DNA of 64,000 nt from Pteria penguin (lineage: Eukaryota; Mollusca; Bivalvia; Pterioida; Pteriidae): NCBI GenBank assembly GCA_035048485.1, contig CM068593.1, positions 1,039,001 through 1,103,000 on the forward strand, in the 5' to 3' direction. Positions 1-12,940 of the stretch are shown here, in pieces. Every line of letters starts with the position of its first letter. Within the stretch, counting starts at the first letter, position 1. The translations under genes and the position numbers were made by a program. The notes under the pieces were generated by a model. The model did not search any database. It saw only the letters and a program-made list of their open reading frames with translations, and had not been told where the DNA came from.

Positions 1-2472
1 GGACAAATAGAGAAGCGGAATAAAGATATGGTTTAATAAGATTGTCATTTTTATGGAGACAAAGAGACTTATTAGGTGAATTGTATGACAGAAAGGTTCT
101 GAGTTTGATCCATCATTTTTATCGAGATATTGAGATTCAGTATGTGAGTTGTACGGCTTGTGCCTGAAATGTTTTGAGATTGAGGTATATGGTATGCATC
201 ACTTCGATTGAGACAGTTAGACTCACTAGGTGTATGATTCCTACTGATGTGCAGCACGTTACAACCATTAAAATTTGACATCATAAGTATGAATTGTCAC
301 ATCCTGTGATCTTCTACAATTAGTTGCAGTCCTTATCTTACATAAAGTGCACTTCAAGTTAATTTTATGACTGCGTGTCAACCTTACTTGGCGACAACAG
401 AGAAAACTTGGATTCAAGTTTAGTAGTAGACTTGATTCCAAGTTTAGTAATAAACTTGTTTCCAACTTTACCCCAAGTGCACTTTTAGTTTAGTTTACTT
501 TCTATATACATGTACATTTACTATATTTTTCTATTAAAACAATTTTTTTTTGTATATAAAATATGCAATTGTACATAATAAGACAATTATTTATATCGTG
601 TTATACGAAACTGGAAAACTGTAATAAACAAACGTGAAAGGTAAACTTGGTGTCACTATACATAACTATACTATACATAAACTAATTGAAAATAAATAGA
701 TAAATAAAATTAGAAAGTAATCATGCTAGTACAAACTGACGAAGTTTTTTCATAAATTCCTTATGTCTACGCGATAATTTCCGTTGTTACATTACATATG
801 AAATCCTTAATGCAGGGTGTCATTTTAACCTTACATTTAATACACGTTTTTATGGCGACATTCGCGGTAATTTAATTAGATCCATGTTATTGTCTCAGTC
901 CGTACTGCATAGAGAATTACAAACATAGCATGTGAACGTGCGACTGGACCGAGCGCACGCGGGAATAAATCGCGTCAACGCGAATTCTCTCTCGTGTTAA
1001 CGCAAGGAGTCCTACCACGTGTGCTAAGGCAGTCCTCGCGACCGCTTTCCGCGTTAACGTGTGTGTTCTGTTAGGACTGCACCCATCTTTAGTTAACTTG
1101 CAGACGGAATTACATCATATCAAGAGCACTTGGCTAAAATTTATGACTGGTTTTTACGACGAAAAACTAAACTAAGTGCACTTGAATGTAAAGTTATGAC
1201 TGCACCCAATTGTACCTTCCTTTTTACACAGTAAAATTCATATATGTACGAAGTCATGAATAAGTGTAGAGAGTTCAGCATTTAATCTACTTACTCTAAA
1301 ACTTTAGGAAGTAATCCAAAATCAGTACAATGTATGACATTACTACTTTACCCGTCTGCAGGGGCTTTAAAGATGAGCTCTGGTGATTTATACATGTGTG
1401 ACGTAATAAAAAAGGCGAACGGAAGGTGTTCAGCTTGAAGTATTGTACTGTTCAATTTAGCATGATTTAAAACAAAATACAATGTATTCTCATAGCATTA
1501 TATAGCTCTGTACAATTCTCTGACAGACTGGCGAGCTTCTACACATCATGAAGGGTGATACTGTAGGCTCCACCAACCTACATCGGGCCTGTAAAGACAG
1601 CTTGTTCATGCTGATCTCGAGATTAACGACTACTCAACAAGGACAGGAGTCACCAACAAAAAACTTCAGGTCAGTGTAATAGTATATATTACCTCAAGAG
1701 TAAGGTTTCCAGTGTTTTTGTCAACAGACGATGATGACGATGCCGATGACATCGGGGGTATTACAATAGCTCTCCCAACATTCCACCCGACGAGCTTAAA
1801 ATCAAGGATTTCTGTATATCTGGGGATCAGCCAGGTAGAAGGGAGGAGTAAATGATTTAATTATTATCAGTATGATAAATAATTGAAGATCCTTCGAATT
1901 CAGGGGACAGGAAATATAGGAGAGAGAAATAACTGACATGACTACTTATTAAAATATGATAATATCAATGATAATATAGAAGGGAGGAGTAGGTATCTCC
2001 TGATTGTGTAGCCACCCTTGCCATAAATACCAAAACATATCACTCTTTTACACATCAGGTGAAGGAGGATGCACACTGAATATAAAGTTTCAGGACCACA
2101 TATCATCAGGAAATGAAATTCCAAAGACGTACTTCAGTATTCTTTGTGCCAAGACCTTTCTTTATTTACCAACATTTTTCACCTTGTGACCTTGACCTTG
2201 ATATTTGACCTACTTTTAAAAAATACTTTAACCTTGGTTATAATCTGTACGAGATGGAAGAGAGAAAAGAGTTTTACTATTTCATGTATCTATTCCTCGT
2301 GACAAGACCTTTCATTACTTATCAATGTGTTTTACATTCTGATCTTGGCCTCGAAGATTGACTTATTTACAAAATCTTTTGCTCATTAAATGTGTTTGCC
2401 CCGTATTCTTCTGACAAATCTTGTATAATACCGTTGTAAGTATTCAAGTCACACTGGCTTTGTTTCATAATG
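1..2472. other. AT-rich gene-free stretch
   Basis: No reading frame longer than about 70 codons and no recognisable domain on either strand. A CpG-richer island lies at about 940-1080. The motif AAGTGCACTT recurs at about 345, 475 and 1172, partly in inverted orientation, which may mark the ends of an old mobile element. At about 2149-2260 and 2293-2400 two diverged copies of a segment with tracts such as TGACCTTGACCTT follow each other; the same kind of tract occurs in the duplicated block at 11.7 and 16.6 kb. I see no gene here. Confidence 0.6.
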
Positions 2473-2490
2473 TTGATTTAAACTAGAAAT

Positions 2491-2659
2491 TGGTTGGTTG
2501 ATTTTTATTTTACGTCGCTTTCAACATTTTTTTCAGTTATAATGCGATATGGAAGCAGAAGGTAACTAACCTCTTAAACATAGTGGGGCAACCCAGCAAT
2601 CGAACCCGGATCGTCGGCACCAAAAGCCTAGCGCTTAACCACTATACCAAACCTGTCCC
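2491..2659 (-). repeat. tRNA-derived SINE, family B
   Basis: Read on the minus strand, the element has a tRNA-like head with a B-box-like GGTTCGAT segment. This is followed by a body containing CATATCGCATTATAACTG and ends in TACGTCGC-type sequence with a CAAC-rich tail. Related copies lie at about 48790-48944, 59982-60145 and 61302-61433. A target-site duplication is visible: TGATTTAAACTAGAAAT just before 2491 and TGATTTAAATTATTAGAAAT from 2660, differing by a small indel. This supports retrotransposition of a complete copy. Confidence 0.7.
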
Positions 2660-2679
2660 TGATTTAAATTATTAGAAAT

Positions 2680-4257
2680 ATGCAAGTAACAAATAAATGA
2701 ATAATTAGAAAGGGTTAAACTGATATTATCTCTAAATATAATTATGCATATAATTTGAATAACAAAATAAAATTTTCTTGTAGATTTGAATTTCTGTGAT
2801 AAAAACATGAATGACAATTCACCATAAAAATATGTTTTGAGAGACAAGATTATTTTTAAAACAGCCTCTTATTTTTCTACTTTCAGATCTGGGACCTCTA
2901 AATAGGTAGACCATTAGAAATGGAATCCGAAGAATCATGTTCTGCATTTGGTTCTATTAGACTGTGGAGAATAACGAATGGAACAGAAATATGAGCCTTT
3001 ACCACCGAGGTCGATGTCTTCTACGTCACCATGAGCCATGATAAGGGAACCGTCGTTGCCCTCGTTGACAAGTTTCGATCACGAAATCTTATCATGTTGC
3101 ATGTGGTACGCACAAAAATTCACCGAAATATGAGTTCCATAGACTCGATGTACAATCGTTTGTCACGTTAGTCCAGTGTCTAAATTGCCTCTGCCTATCA
3201 AGCACAGTTTCTTATGATATTGAAATATCTATTATTAGAATCACTTAAAGGCAATTTCCGTAATTTACAATATTTTCATCATTATAATATCTACGATCCA
3301 GTATAAGTTTTATAGGGAAACTGGAAAAACAATTCAGAATAGTAACACTCTATTTATAAATATGCTTTGCATGAATTGCTTTAAGAATTAGTAGATTTTC
3401 AAAACAAAATTTCTATCACTATTTGTTAGCAGGCCTTTTGTATACAATACAAGATCTTTTTACTATTTGTTACCATGTTTTTGGTATATTGTATAAGAAA
3501 CTTATTCTTTACTTGTCTGTTATATGGAACATATCGTGGAATACATACCTCCTATTTATTAACACACAAATTATCATTATCTTTCAAGATTACCCAATGT
3601 ATGTATTCCAAATATGGAACAAATTGCTATGCTCTGAAGAAAAATACTCCTATTAAAATGCGTTATAATATAGTTCTGGGTAATTTAGCAATAGTCACGA
3701 GGAAAATACTGCTAAAAATGAAATTTAACTATGAGTAATATTAACGAAAGTTTATTTCATTGATTCAGAAATTGTAATTGCAAAAGCTAATTATGGTAGA
3801 GAGATTACATTGAATCAAAAAGGAACATCTTTTGTTTTGTTTTTGTGGCGAGTTATGTGCCCTTAGTACATTTACCCTGGGTTGTTGATGACTGCATATT
3901 GTATGTGCCATGGTACAATTTCACTGAAAGAAAAAAAAAAAAAGAAAAAGAGGAGTTACTGGCTCAGTTATGTGGCAGAAGTCACCATAGTAGAATTTCA
4001 CTGCAGAATACTCTGTTATGTTAGGGGGAGATATTATTTATAGCCTGAAATCTATAGCAAAGTTTTCTTCTTAAGGTGCTGCTAAATTTATATATTTCAT
4101 ACCAGTTATTCATAGTTCATCTAATTTCTAAAGATGCAGAGTCAATGTCAAGGCAAATTAATTATTAGAGAAATGAAAAGTCAAGGATACTTGGTCCTTT
4201 GAGAGATGATACATTGGTATAATATTATTGTCTTCATTTTAATGACATTTTTTTATC
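2680..4257. other. AT-rich gene-free stretch
   Basis: No credible gene. ORFs of 77 and 87 codons at 3423-3738 overlap each other in different frames, have AT-driven composition and show no motif. At about 3925-3995 there is a short segment (GAGGAGTTACTGGCTCAG then GTGGCAGAAGTCACCAT) that recurs as its reverse complement at about 15240-15285, where it ends the retroelement fragment of the duplicated block. It is therefore probably the terminal scrap of the same element family. Confidence 0.5.
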
Positions 4258-7200
4258 CTGTGTTAGTCCCCATACATCGTGTGTCTGTAATGACACTGTC
4301 TATACAGTGTTAGTCCGCATGCATCGTCTGTCTATAATGACACTGTCTATACAGTGTTAGTCCCTATACATCGTGTGTCTGTAATGACACTGTCTATACA
4401 GTGTTAGTCCCTATACATCGTGTCTCTGTAATGACACTGTCTATACAGTGTTAGTCCCCATACATCGTGTGTCTGTAATGACACTGTCTATACAGTATTA
4501 GTCCCCATACATCGTGTGTCTATATAGACACGGTATATACAGTGTAAGTCCCCATACATCATGTGTCTGTAATGACACTGTCTACACATTGTTACTCCCC
4601 ATGCATCGTGTGTCTGTATAGACACTGTCTATACAGTGTTAGTCCCCATACATCGTGTGTCTGTAATGACACTGTCTATACAGTGTTAATCCCCATACAT
4701 CGTGTGTCTGCAATGACACTGTCTATACAGTGTTAGTCCCCATACATCGTGTGTCTGTAATGACACTATCTATACAGTGTTAGTAAATATACATGGTGTG
4801 TCTGTAATGACACTGTATATTCAGTGTTAGTCCCCATATATCTTGTGTCTGTAATGACACTGTCTATACAGTGTCAGTCCTTATACATCGTGGGCCTGTA
4901 ATGACACTGTCTATACAGTGTTAGTCCTCATACATCGTGTATCTGTAATGACACTGTCTATACAGTGTTAGTCCCCATACCTCGTGTGTCTGTAATGAAA
5001 CTCTCTATACACTGTTAGTCCCCAAACATCGTGTGTGTTTGTAATGACACCACTGTCTATACAGTGTTAGTAACTATACATGGTGTGTCTGTAATGACAC
5101 TGTATGTATAGTGTTAGTCCCCATACATCGTGTGTCTGTAATGACACTGTCTATACAGTGTCAGTCCCCATACATTGTGTGTCTGTAATGACACTTTATG
5201 TACAGTGTTAGTCCCCATACATCGTGTGTCTGTAATGACACTGTCTATACAGTGTTATTCCCTGTAAAACGTGTGTCTGTAATGACACTGTCTATAGAGT
5301 GTTAGTCCCCATACATCGTGTGTCTGTAATGACACTATCTATACAGTGTCAGTCCCCATACATCGTATGTCTGTAATGACACTGTATGTACAGTGTTAGT
5401 CCCCATACATCGTGTGTCTGTAATGACACTGTCTAAATAGTGTTAGTCCCTATACATCGTGTGTCTGTAATGACACTGTCTATACAGTGTTAGTCCCCAA
5501 AGATCGTGTGTCTGTAATGACACTGTCTATACAGTGTTAGTCACCAAAGATCGTCTGTCCGTAATGACACTGTCTATAAAGTGTTAGTCCCGATACATCG
5601 TGTGTCTGTAAAAAAATGTCTTTACCGTGTTAGGCCCCAAACCTCGTGTGTCTGTAATGACACTGTCTATACAGTGTTAGTCCCCATACATCGTGTGTCT
5701 GTAATGACACTGTCTCTACAGTGTTAGTCCCCATACATAGTGTGTCTGTAATGACAGTGTCTATACAGTGTTAGTCCATATACATCGTGTCTCTGTAATG
5801 ACACTGTCTATACAGTGTTAGTCCCTATTCATCGTGTCTCTGTAATGACACTGTGTATACATTGTTAGTCCCTATAGATCGTGTGTCTATAAGGACACTG
5901 TCTATACAGTGTTAGTCCCCATACATCGTATATCTGTAATGACACTGTCTATACAGTGTTAGTAAGTATACAGCGTGTGTCTGTAATTATACTGTCTATA
6001 CAGTATTAGTCCCCATACATCGTGTGTCGATATAGACACGGTATATACAGTGTAAGTCCCCATACATCATGTGTCTGTAATGACACTGTCTACACATTGT
6101 TACTCCCCATACATCGTGTGTGTTTGTAATGACACCACTGTCTATACAGTGTTAGTAACTATACATGGTGTGTCTGTAATGACACTGTATGTATAGTGTT
6201 AGTCCCCATACATCGTGTGTCTGTAATGACACTTTATGTAGTGTTAGTCCCCATACATCGTGTGTCTGTAATGACACTGTCTATACAGTGTTATTCCCTA
6301 TAAAACGTGTGTCTGTAATGACACTGTCTATAGAGTGTTAGTCCCCATACATCGTGTGTCTGTAATGACACTATCTATACAGTGTCAGTCCCCATACATC
6401 GTATGTCTGTAATGACACTGTATGTATAGTGTTAGTCCCCATACATCGTGTGTCTGTAATGACACTGTCTAAACAGTGTTAGTGCCTATACATCGTGTGT
6501 CTGTAATGACACTGTCTATACAGTGTTAGTCACCAAAGATCGTCTGTCTGTAATGACACTGTCTATAAAGTGTTAGTCCCGATACATCGTGTGTCTGTAA
6601 AAAAATGGCTTTACCGTGTTAGTCCCCAAACCTCGTGTGTCTGTAATGACACTGTGTATACAGTGTTAGTCCCCATACATCGTGTGTCTGTAATGACACT
6701 GTCTCTACAGTGTTAGTAACTATACATCGTGTGTCTGTAATGACACTGTATGTACAGTGTTAGTCCCCATACACCGTGTGTCTGAAATGACAGTGTCTAT
6801 ACAGTGTTAGTCCATATACATCGTGTCTCTGTAATGACACTGTCTATACAGTGTTAGTCCCTATACATCGTGTCTCTGTAATGACACTGTGTATACATTG
6901 TTAGTCCCTATAGATCGTGTGTCTGTAAGGACACTGTCTATACAGTGTTAGTCCCCATACATCGTATATCTGTAATGACACTGTCTATACAGTGTTAGTA
7001 AGTATACAGCGTGTGTCTGTAATTACACTGTCTATACAGTATTAGTCCCCATACATCGTGTGTCGATATAGACACGGTATATACAGTGTAAGTCCCCATA
7101 CATCATGTGTCTGTAATGACACTGTCTACACATTGTTACTCCCCATACATCGTGTGTGTTTGTAATGACACCACTGTCTATACAGTGTTAGTAACTATAC

Positions 7201-10200
7201 ATGGTGTGTCTGTAATGACACTGTATGTATAGTGTTAGTCCCCATACATCGTGTGTCTGTAATGACACTGTCTATACAGTGTCAGTCCCCATACATCGTG
7301 TGTCTGTAATGACACTTTATGTACAGTGTTAGTCCCCATACATCGTGTGTCTGTAATGACACTGTCTATACAGTGTTATTCCCTATAAAACGTGTGTCTG
7401 TAATGACACTGTCTATAGAGTGTTAGTCCGCATACATCGTGTGTCTGTAATGACACTATCTATACAGTGTCAGTCCCCATACATAGTATGTCTGTAATGA
7501 CACTGTATGTATAGTGTTAGTCCCCATACATCGTGTGTCTGTAATGACACTGTCTAAACAGTGTTAGTGCCTATACATCGTGTGTCTGTATTGACACTGT
7601 CTATACAGTGTTAGTCACCAAAGATCGTCTGTCTGTAATGACACTGTCTATAAAGTGTTAGTCCCGATACATCGTGTGTCTGTAAAAAAATGGCTTTACC
7701 GTGTTAGTCCCCAAACCTCGTGTGTCTGTAATGACACTGTGTATACAGTGTTAGTCCCCATACATCGTGTGTCTGTAATGACACTGTCTCTACAGTGTTA
7801 GTAACTATACATCGTGTGTCTGTAATGACACTGTATGTACAGTGTTAGTACCCATACACCGTGTGTCTGAAATGACAGTGTCTATACAGTGTTAGTCCAT
7901 ATACATCGTGTCTCTGTAATGACACTGTCTATACAGTGTTAGTCCCTATACATCGTGTCTCTGTAATGACACTGTGTATACATTGTTAGTCCCTATAGAT
8001 CGTGTGTCTGTAAGGACACTGTCTATACAGTGTTAGTCCCCATACATCGTATATCTGTAATGACACTGTCTATACAGTGTTAGTAAGTATACAGCGTGCG
8101 TCTGTAATTACACTGTCTATACAGTATTAGTCCCCATACATCGTGTGTCGATATAGACACGGTATATACAGTGTAAGTCCCCATACATCATGTGTCTGTA
8201 ATGACACTGTCTACACATTGTTACTCCCCATACATCGTGTGTCTGTATAGACACTGTCTATACAGTGTTAGTCCCCATACATCGTGTGTCTGTAATGACA
8301 CTGTCTATACGGTGTTAATCCCCATACATCGTGTGTCTGCAATGACACTGTCTATACAGTGTTAGTCCCCATACATCGTGTGTCTGTAATGACACTGTCT
8401 ATACAGTGTTAGTAAATATACATGGTGTGTCTGTAATGACACTGTATGTTCAGTGTTAGTCCCCATATATCTTGTGTCTGTAATGACACTGTCTATACAG
8501 TGTCAGTCCCTATACACCGTGGGCCTGTAATGACACTGTCTATACAGTGTTAGTCCTCATACATCGTGTGTCTGTAATGACACTCTCTATACACTGTTAG
8601 TCCCCAAACATCATGTGTGTTTGTAATGACACCACTGTCTATACAGTGTTAGTAACTATACATGGTGTGTCTGTAATGACACTGTATGTACAGTGTTAGT
8701 CTCCATACATCGTTTGTCTGTAATGACACTGTCTATACAGTGTCAGTCCCCATACATCGTGTGTCTGTAATGACACTGTCTATACAGTGTTATTCCCTAT
8801 ACAACGTGTCTCTGTAATGACACTGTCTATAGAGTGTTAGTCCCCATACATCGTGTGTCTGTAATGACACTATCTATACAGTGTCAGTCCCCATATATCG
8901 TGTGTCTGTAATGACACTGTATGTACAGTGTTAGTCCCCATACATCGTGTGTCTGTAATGATACTGTCTATACAGTATTAGTCCCTATACATCGTGTGTC
9001 TGTAATGTCACTGTCTATACAGTGTTAGTCCCCAAAGATCGTGTGTCTGTAATGACACTGTCTATACAGTGTTAGTCACCAAAGATCGTCTTTCTGTAAT
9101 GACACTGTCTATAAATTGTTAGTCCCTATACATCGTGTGTCTGTAAAAAATGGCTTTACAGTGTTAGTCCCCAAACCTCGTGTGTCTATAATGACACTGT
9201 CTATACAGTGTTAGTCCCCATACATCGTGTGTGTGTAATGACACTGTCTATACAGTGTTAGTCCCCATATATCGTGTGTCTGTAATGACACTGTCTATAC
9301 AGTGTTAGTCCCCATACAACGTGTGTGTGTAATGGCACTGTCTATACAGTGTCAGTCCCTATACACCGTGGGCCTGTAATGACACTGTCTATACAGTGTT
9401 AGTCCTCATACATCGTGTGTCTGTAATGACACTCTCTATACACTGTTAGTCCCCAAACATCGTGTGTGTTTGTAATGACACCACTGTCTATACAGTGTTA
9501 GTAACTATACATGGTGTGTCTGTAATGACACTGTATGTACAGTGTTAGTCTCCATACATCGTGTGTCTGTAATGACACTGTCTATACAGTGTCAGTCCCC
9601 ATACATCGTGTGTCTGTAATGACACTGTCTATACAGTGTTATTCCCTATACAACGTGTCTCTGTAATGACACTGTCTATAGAGTGTTAGTCCCCATACAT
9701 CGTGTGTCTGTAATGACACTATCTATACAGTGTCAGTCCCCATATATCGTGTGTCTGTAATGACACTGTATGTACAGTGTTAGTCCCCATACATCGTGTG
9801 TCTGTAATGTCACTGTCTATACAGTGTTAGTCCCCAAAGATCGTCTTTCTGTAATGACACTGTCTATAAATTGTTAGTCCCTATACATCGTGTGTCTGTA
9901 AAAAATGGCTTTACAGTGTTAGTCCCCAAACCTCGTGTGTCTATAATGACACTGTCTTTACAGTGTTAGTCCCCATACATCGTGTGTGTGTAATGACACT
10001 GTCTATACAGTGTTAGTCCCCATATATCGTGTGTCTGTAATGACACTGTCTATACAGTGTTAGTCACCAAAGATCGTCTTTCTGTAATGACACTGTCTAT
10101 AAATTGTTAGTCCCTATACATCGTGTGTCTGTAAAAAATGGCTTTACAGTGTTAGTCCCCAAACCTCGTGTGTCTATAATGACACTGTCTTTACAGTGTT

Positions 10201-10458
10201 AGTCCCCATACATCGTGTGTGTGTAATGACACTGTCTATACAGTGTTAGTCCCCATATATCGTGTGTCTGTAATGACACTGTCTATACAGTGTTAGTCCC
10301 CATACAACGTGTGTGTGTAATGGCACTGTCTATACAGTGTTGGTCCCCATACATCGTGTGTCTGTAAAGGCACTGTCTATACAGTATTCTTCCTCATACA
10401 TCGTTTGTCTTTAATGGCACTCTGTACAGCGCTAGTCCCCATTCATCGTATGTCCGTG
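4258..10458 (+). repeat. 47-bp hairpin minisatellite, higher-order
   Basis: About 130 head-to-tail copies of a 47-bp unit built around AGTCCCCATACATCG, TGTCTGTAATGA and CACTGTCTATACAGTG. The last segment is a perfect inverted repeat (CACTGT, four-base loop CTAT, ACAGTG), so each unit can form a hairpin. Many variants extend the stem to GACACTGT/ACAGTGTC. Marker variants recur in order, for example the unit with CGATACATCG followed by an A-rich GTAAAAAAATG at 5592, 6581 and 7666. This shows higher-order blocks of roughly 0.99-1.09 kb (21-23 units). A related A-rich unit recurs at about 9145, 9899 and 10133 with shorter spacing. Units accumulate stops and indels, so this is not coding. The array ends where the duplicated block begins. 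Confidence 0.95.
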
Positions 10459-10495
10459 AATTTTAAACAAGTATCACAAAGTCACAGGATTCTAT

Positions 10496-10680
10496 ATCCT
10501 GTTTTATCGTCCAAGATATAAATGGTACTGACGTTGTCCTGTTTCAAGCGGTCAATGTATATTGATCGTAAAACTTTGTCACAAGACCACACTACCTCTT
10601 GTCGAAAAAAGTTTGTTCAGATAGTGTGATCATTCTACGGACAGAACTGTTCATGAGAGAAATACTCCTTAGTTCCTCTT
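10496..10680 (+). repeat. Left edge of segmental duplication copy 1
   Basis: This stretch (TTATCGTCCAAGATATAAAT onward, through CACAAGACCACAC and CATTCTACGGACA) matches 14062-14215 at high similarity, and the similarity starts a few dozen bases after the minisatellite. Together with the downstream match it marks the start of the first copy of a direct duplication. At 10670-10671 the sequence reads CCTTAGTTCC, which is the empty counterpart of the foldback element insertion site in copy 2. Confidence 0.65.
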
Positions 10681-10689
10681 TAGATCCTC

Positions 10690-12580
10690 CTTAAAATAAA
10701 AACAGAAATAGTATGTTTACTTTAAATTTTAATTTTCATACATTTCTGTATGTTATGAGAAACAAAAATATTGTACGGCATCGTCATGTACAGTAGAAAT
10801 GTATCATTCTCCACTAAAAACGATTTGTTGTCGAGATATCCCGGGTTTGACAGCCGCCGTGTGCACACGATGTCATCTTTTCCATATAGAAGTCAAAACC
10901 GGTGACCATTGTCACGGTACACGTTGATATTTAACGTTCCCTCATTTTTCAGGTGAGTACGTTGCAAAGATTTAAATATGTATGCAATGCATCAGGCAAA
11001 TGCCGTCACTATATACATGCAATAATAAATCGTGCAACAAAGAATCAGACCAGGGGTGAGGTTGTTCTCAGTATCAATTTGAGTTTTGACAATGTTTTCT
11101 TGAAGTATCATCCGAAAGACAGGAAACCGGAGTGCCTATAGCGGTAGTCGAACCCGGGACCTCTAGGTCAGGAGCCGACCACATTACCTATTGAGACATA
11201 CCGTCTCAGTTCACAAGTTAAGAGCTAATTCAGTGATGTCCACAGTATGACATGGGATCTTGGATTTCTCATCCGAAAGATAGCACGCCGGTATGCCCAC
11301 GGCGTTAGTCGAACCCGAGACCTGTAGGAGCCGACCACCTGATCCACTGTACCACTCCGGGTCAGTTCAGAAGTCCAAAGCTGATATAGTGCTATTCTTA
11401 GCATAACATTGTGTTAACAGCTGTTAATAAAGTTTAAGGGGTAAATTTGGATTTCAATTAAAAATTATACATTTTGTTTTCTTTTTCTTTTCTTTTCTTT
11501 TCTTATTTTTTCCATCAGTTATTTAACTTTAATAAGAGCTGTCCTAACTGGTCAAATACCCCGCGACAACAAAGTGGAGACAAGGAATAATTCATCCCTT
11601 TATGGCATCCCATGAGGCATCCGAAAAGCAGGTATAATAATCCAAGCTGGTATTTAGTATTACAGAGGTCTAAGGTCAAAGTCAAGGTCACAGTGACCTA
11701 GTTTTAGTACATGACACATTCTCTTCCCATGCGTCCATGTGTAAGATTTGATAAACCTAGGTGCTACGGTTCAAGAGTTATGCCCCGAACCCGAAGAGGC
11801 CCAGGTTTTATTATCAAAGCGGTCCAATGCCAGAATCAAGGTCAATACGACCTAATTTTGGAACATGACACAACCCCTTCCCATGATGCATCCATATTTC
11901 TTTTGTCATGCGGAATAAGATGTTATGTGGTTGAGGGGTGGGGATCTGAACCAGATTTGAAATAATTGAAGACTCTTGAAATGGGGGTGGGGTGGATGTT
12001 GGGGGGGGGGGTTGTGACCCTGAGGATTCCCAACTTATGCCATACAACTCGTCTTGTCATGAGGAATCAGGAAATTTAAACTTTAGGGCTGGGAATCCGA
12101 ACTCTTTTTAAGATAATAATAAATATAGAACATATACACCATAAACAAGATTTTACCATCACGGAAGTCAAAGGTCAAGGTCAAAAACAAAATCACAGTG
12201 ATCGAATTTTGGTACATAACACATTCCCCTCCTATGATGTATCCATAGAACAGGTATAACAAGATTATACCTACTGTGTCTATTGTTATCTTGTCCTTTG
12301 ACCTATGAGGTCATGATACACCCTGAGATCCTAAGTAACAATTTTTTATGAAATGTTATTGAAATCCATGCACAGGATGAGAAGTAATGTCTCGGACAAG
12401 GTTTGCTGGACAGACGGACAGACAGGCAGACGGACAGACCGACGGGGTGATTCCAACATACCCCCCTCCCCAACTTTGTTTGCAAGGGGTATAATTGTGC
12501 CACATTTCCCCTGATAATGACAACTTTGGATCATCGGGGGGATACTAAAATTTAATATGGTATTAAGTAACAGGTAAATA
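10690..12580 (+). repeat. Segmental duplication block, copy 1
   Basis: The block aligns with 15770-17640 in the same orientation at an offset of about 5.05-5.1 kb. Shared landmarks are GAAACAAAAATATTG, TATCATTCTCCACTAAAA and two minus-strand tRNA-like heads (about 11120-11215 and 11262-11375). Other landmarks are the tract AAGGTCAAAGTCAAGGTCAC, a G-run and a terminal segment before GACAACTTTGGATCATC. ORFs of 60-85 codons here are matched by frames in the other copy but carry homopolymers and tRNA-like sequence, so I do not treat them as genes. The stretch 12580-12940 is not shared and shows no gene. Confidence 0.8.
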
Positions 12581-12940
12581 ACTGTAAAACAGAGGAATAA
12601 ACATACTCAATGTGCTTAATCAGTCTAATGCATTTTGTTTGTAACACACGATCTGATTAAAACACTGTAAGGGTATTCCGAAGGGAAGTGTCATAAAACA
12701 AAGAACAATTAACTCATATATTATCTTAATGTTACACTCCCTCCTCCCTCCCACTTATTTGAGAACATCTTATGTGATTATTTTTGTCGTTTTTAAATCA
12801 GTGTAAGACCCCCACCCCCTACTACATAATTTTCCTTTCCCTCTCCCCCACCCCCTCCTCTTTTTACCTCTTCTGTCCTCTCACCCTATCCGACACTTCA
12901 TATATAACATCTTTGTTAATTAATATATGTATCATATCAT

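Noticed and set aside
4258..10458. CRISPR array
   Set aside because: The 47-bp units are contiguous with no unique spacers, the genome is eukaryotic and there are no cas genes.
11711..12047. Frames of 77-84 codons matched in both duplication copies (also 16631-16982)
   Set aside because: Similarity comes from the segmental duplication; the frames cross repeat tracts and G-runs and show no domain.
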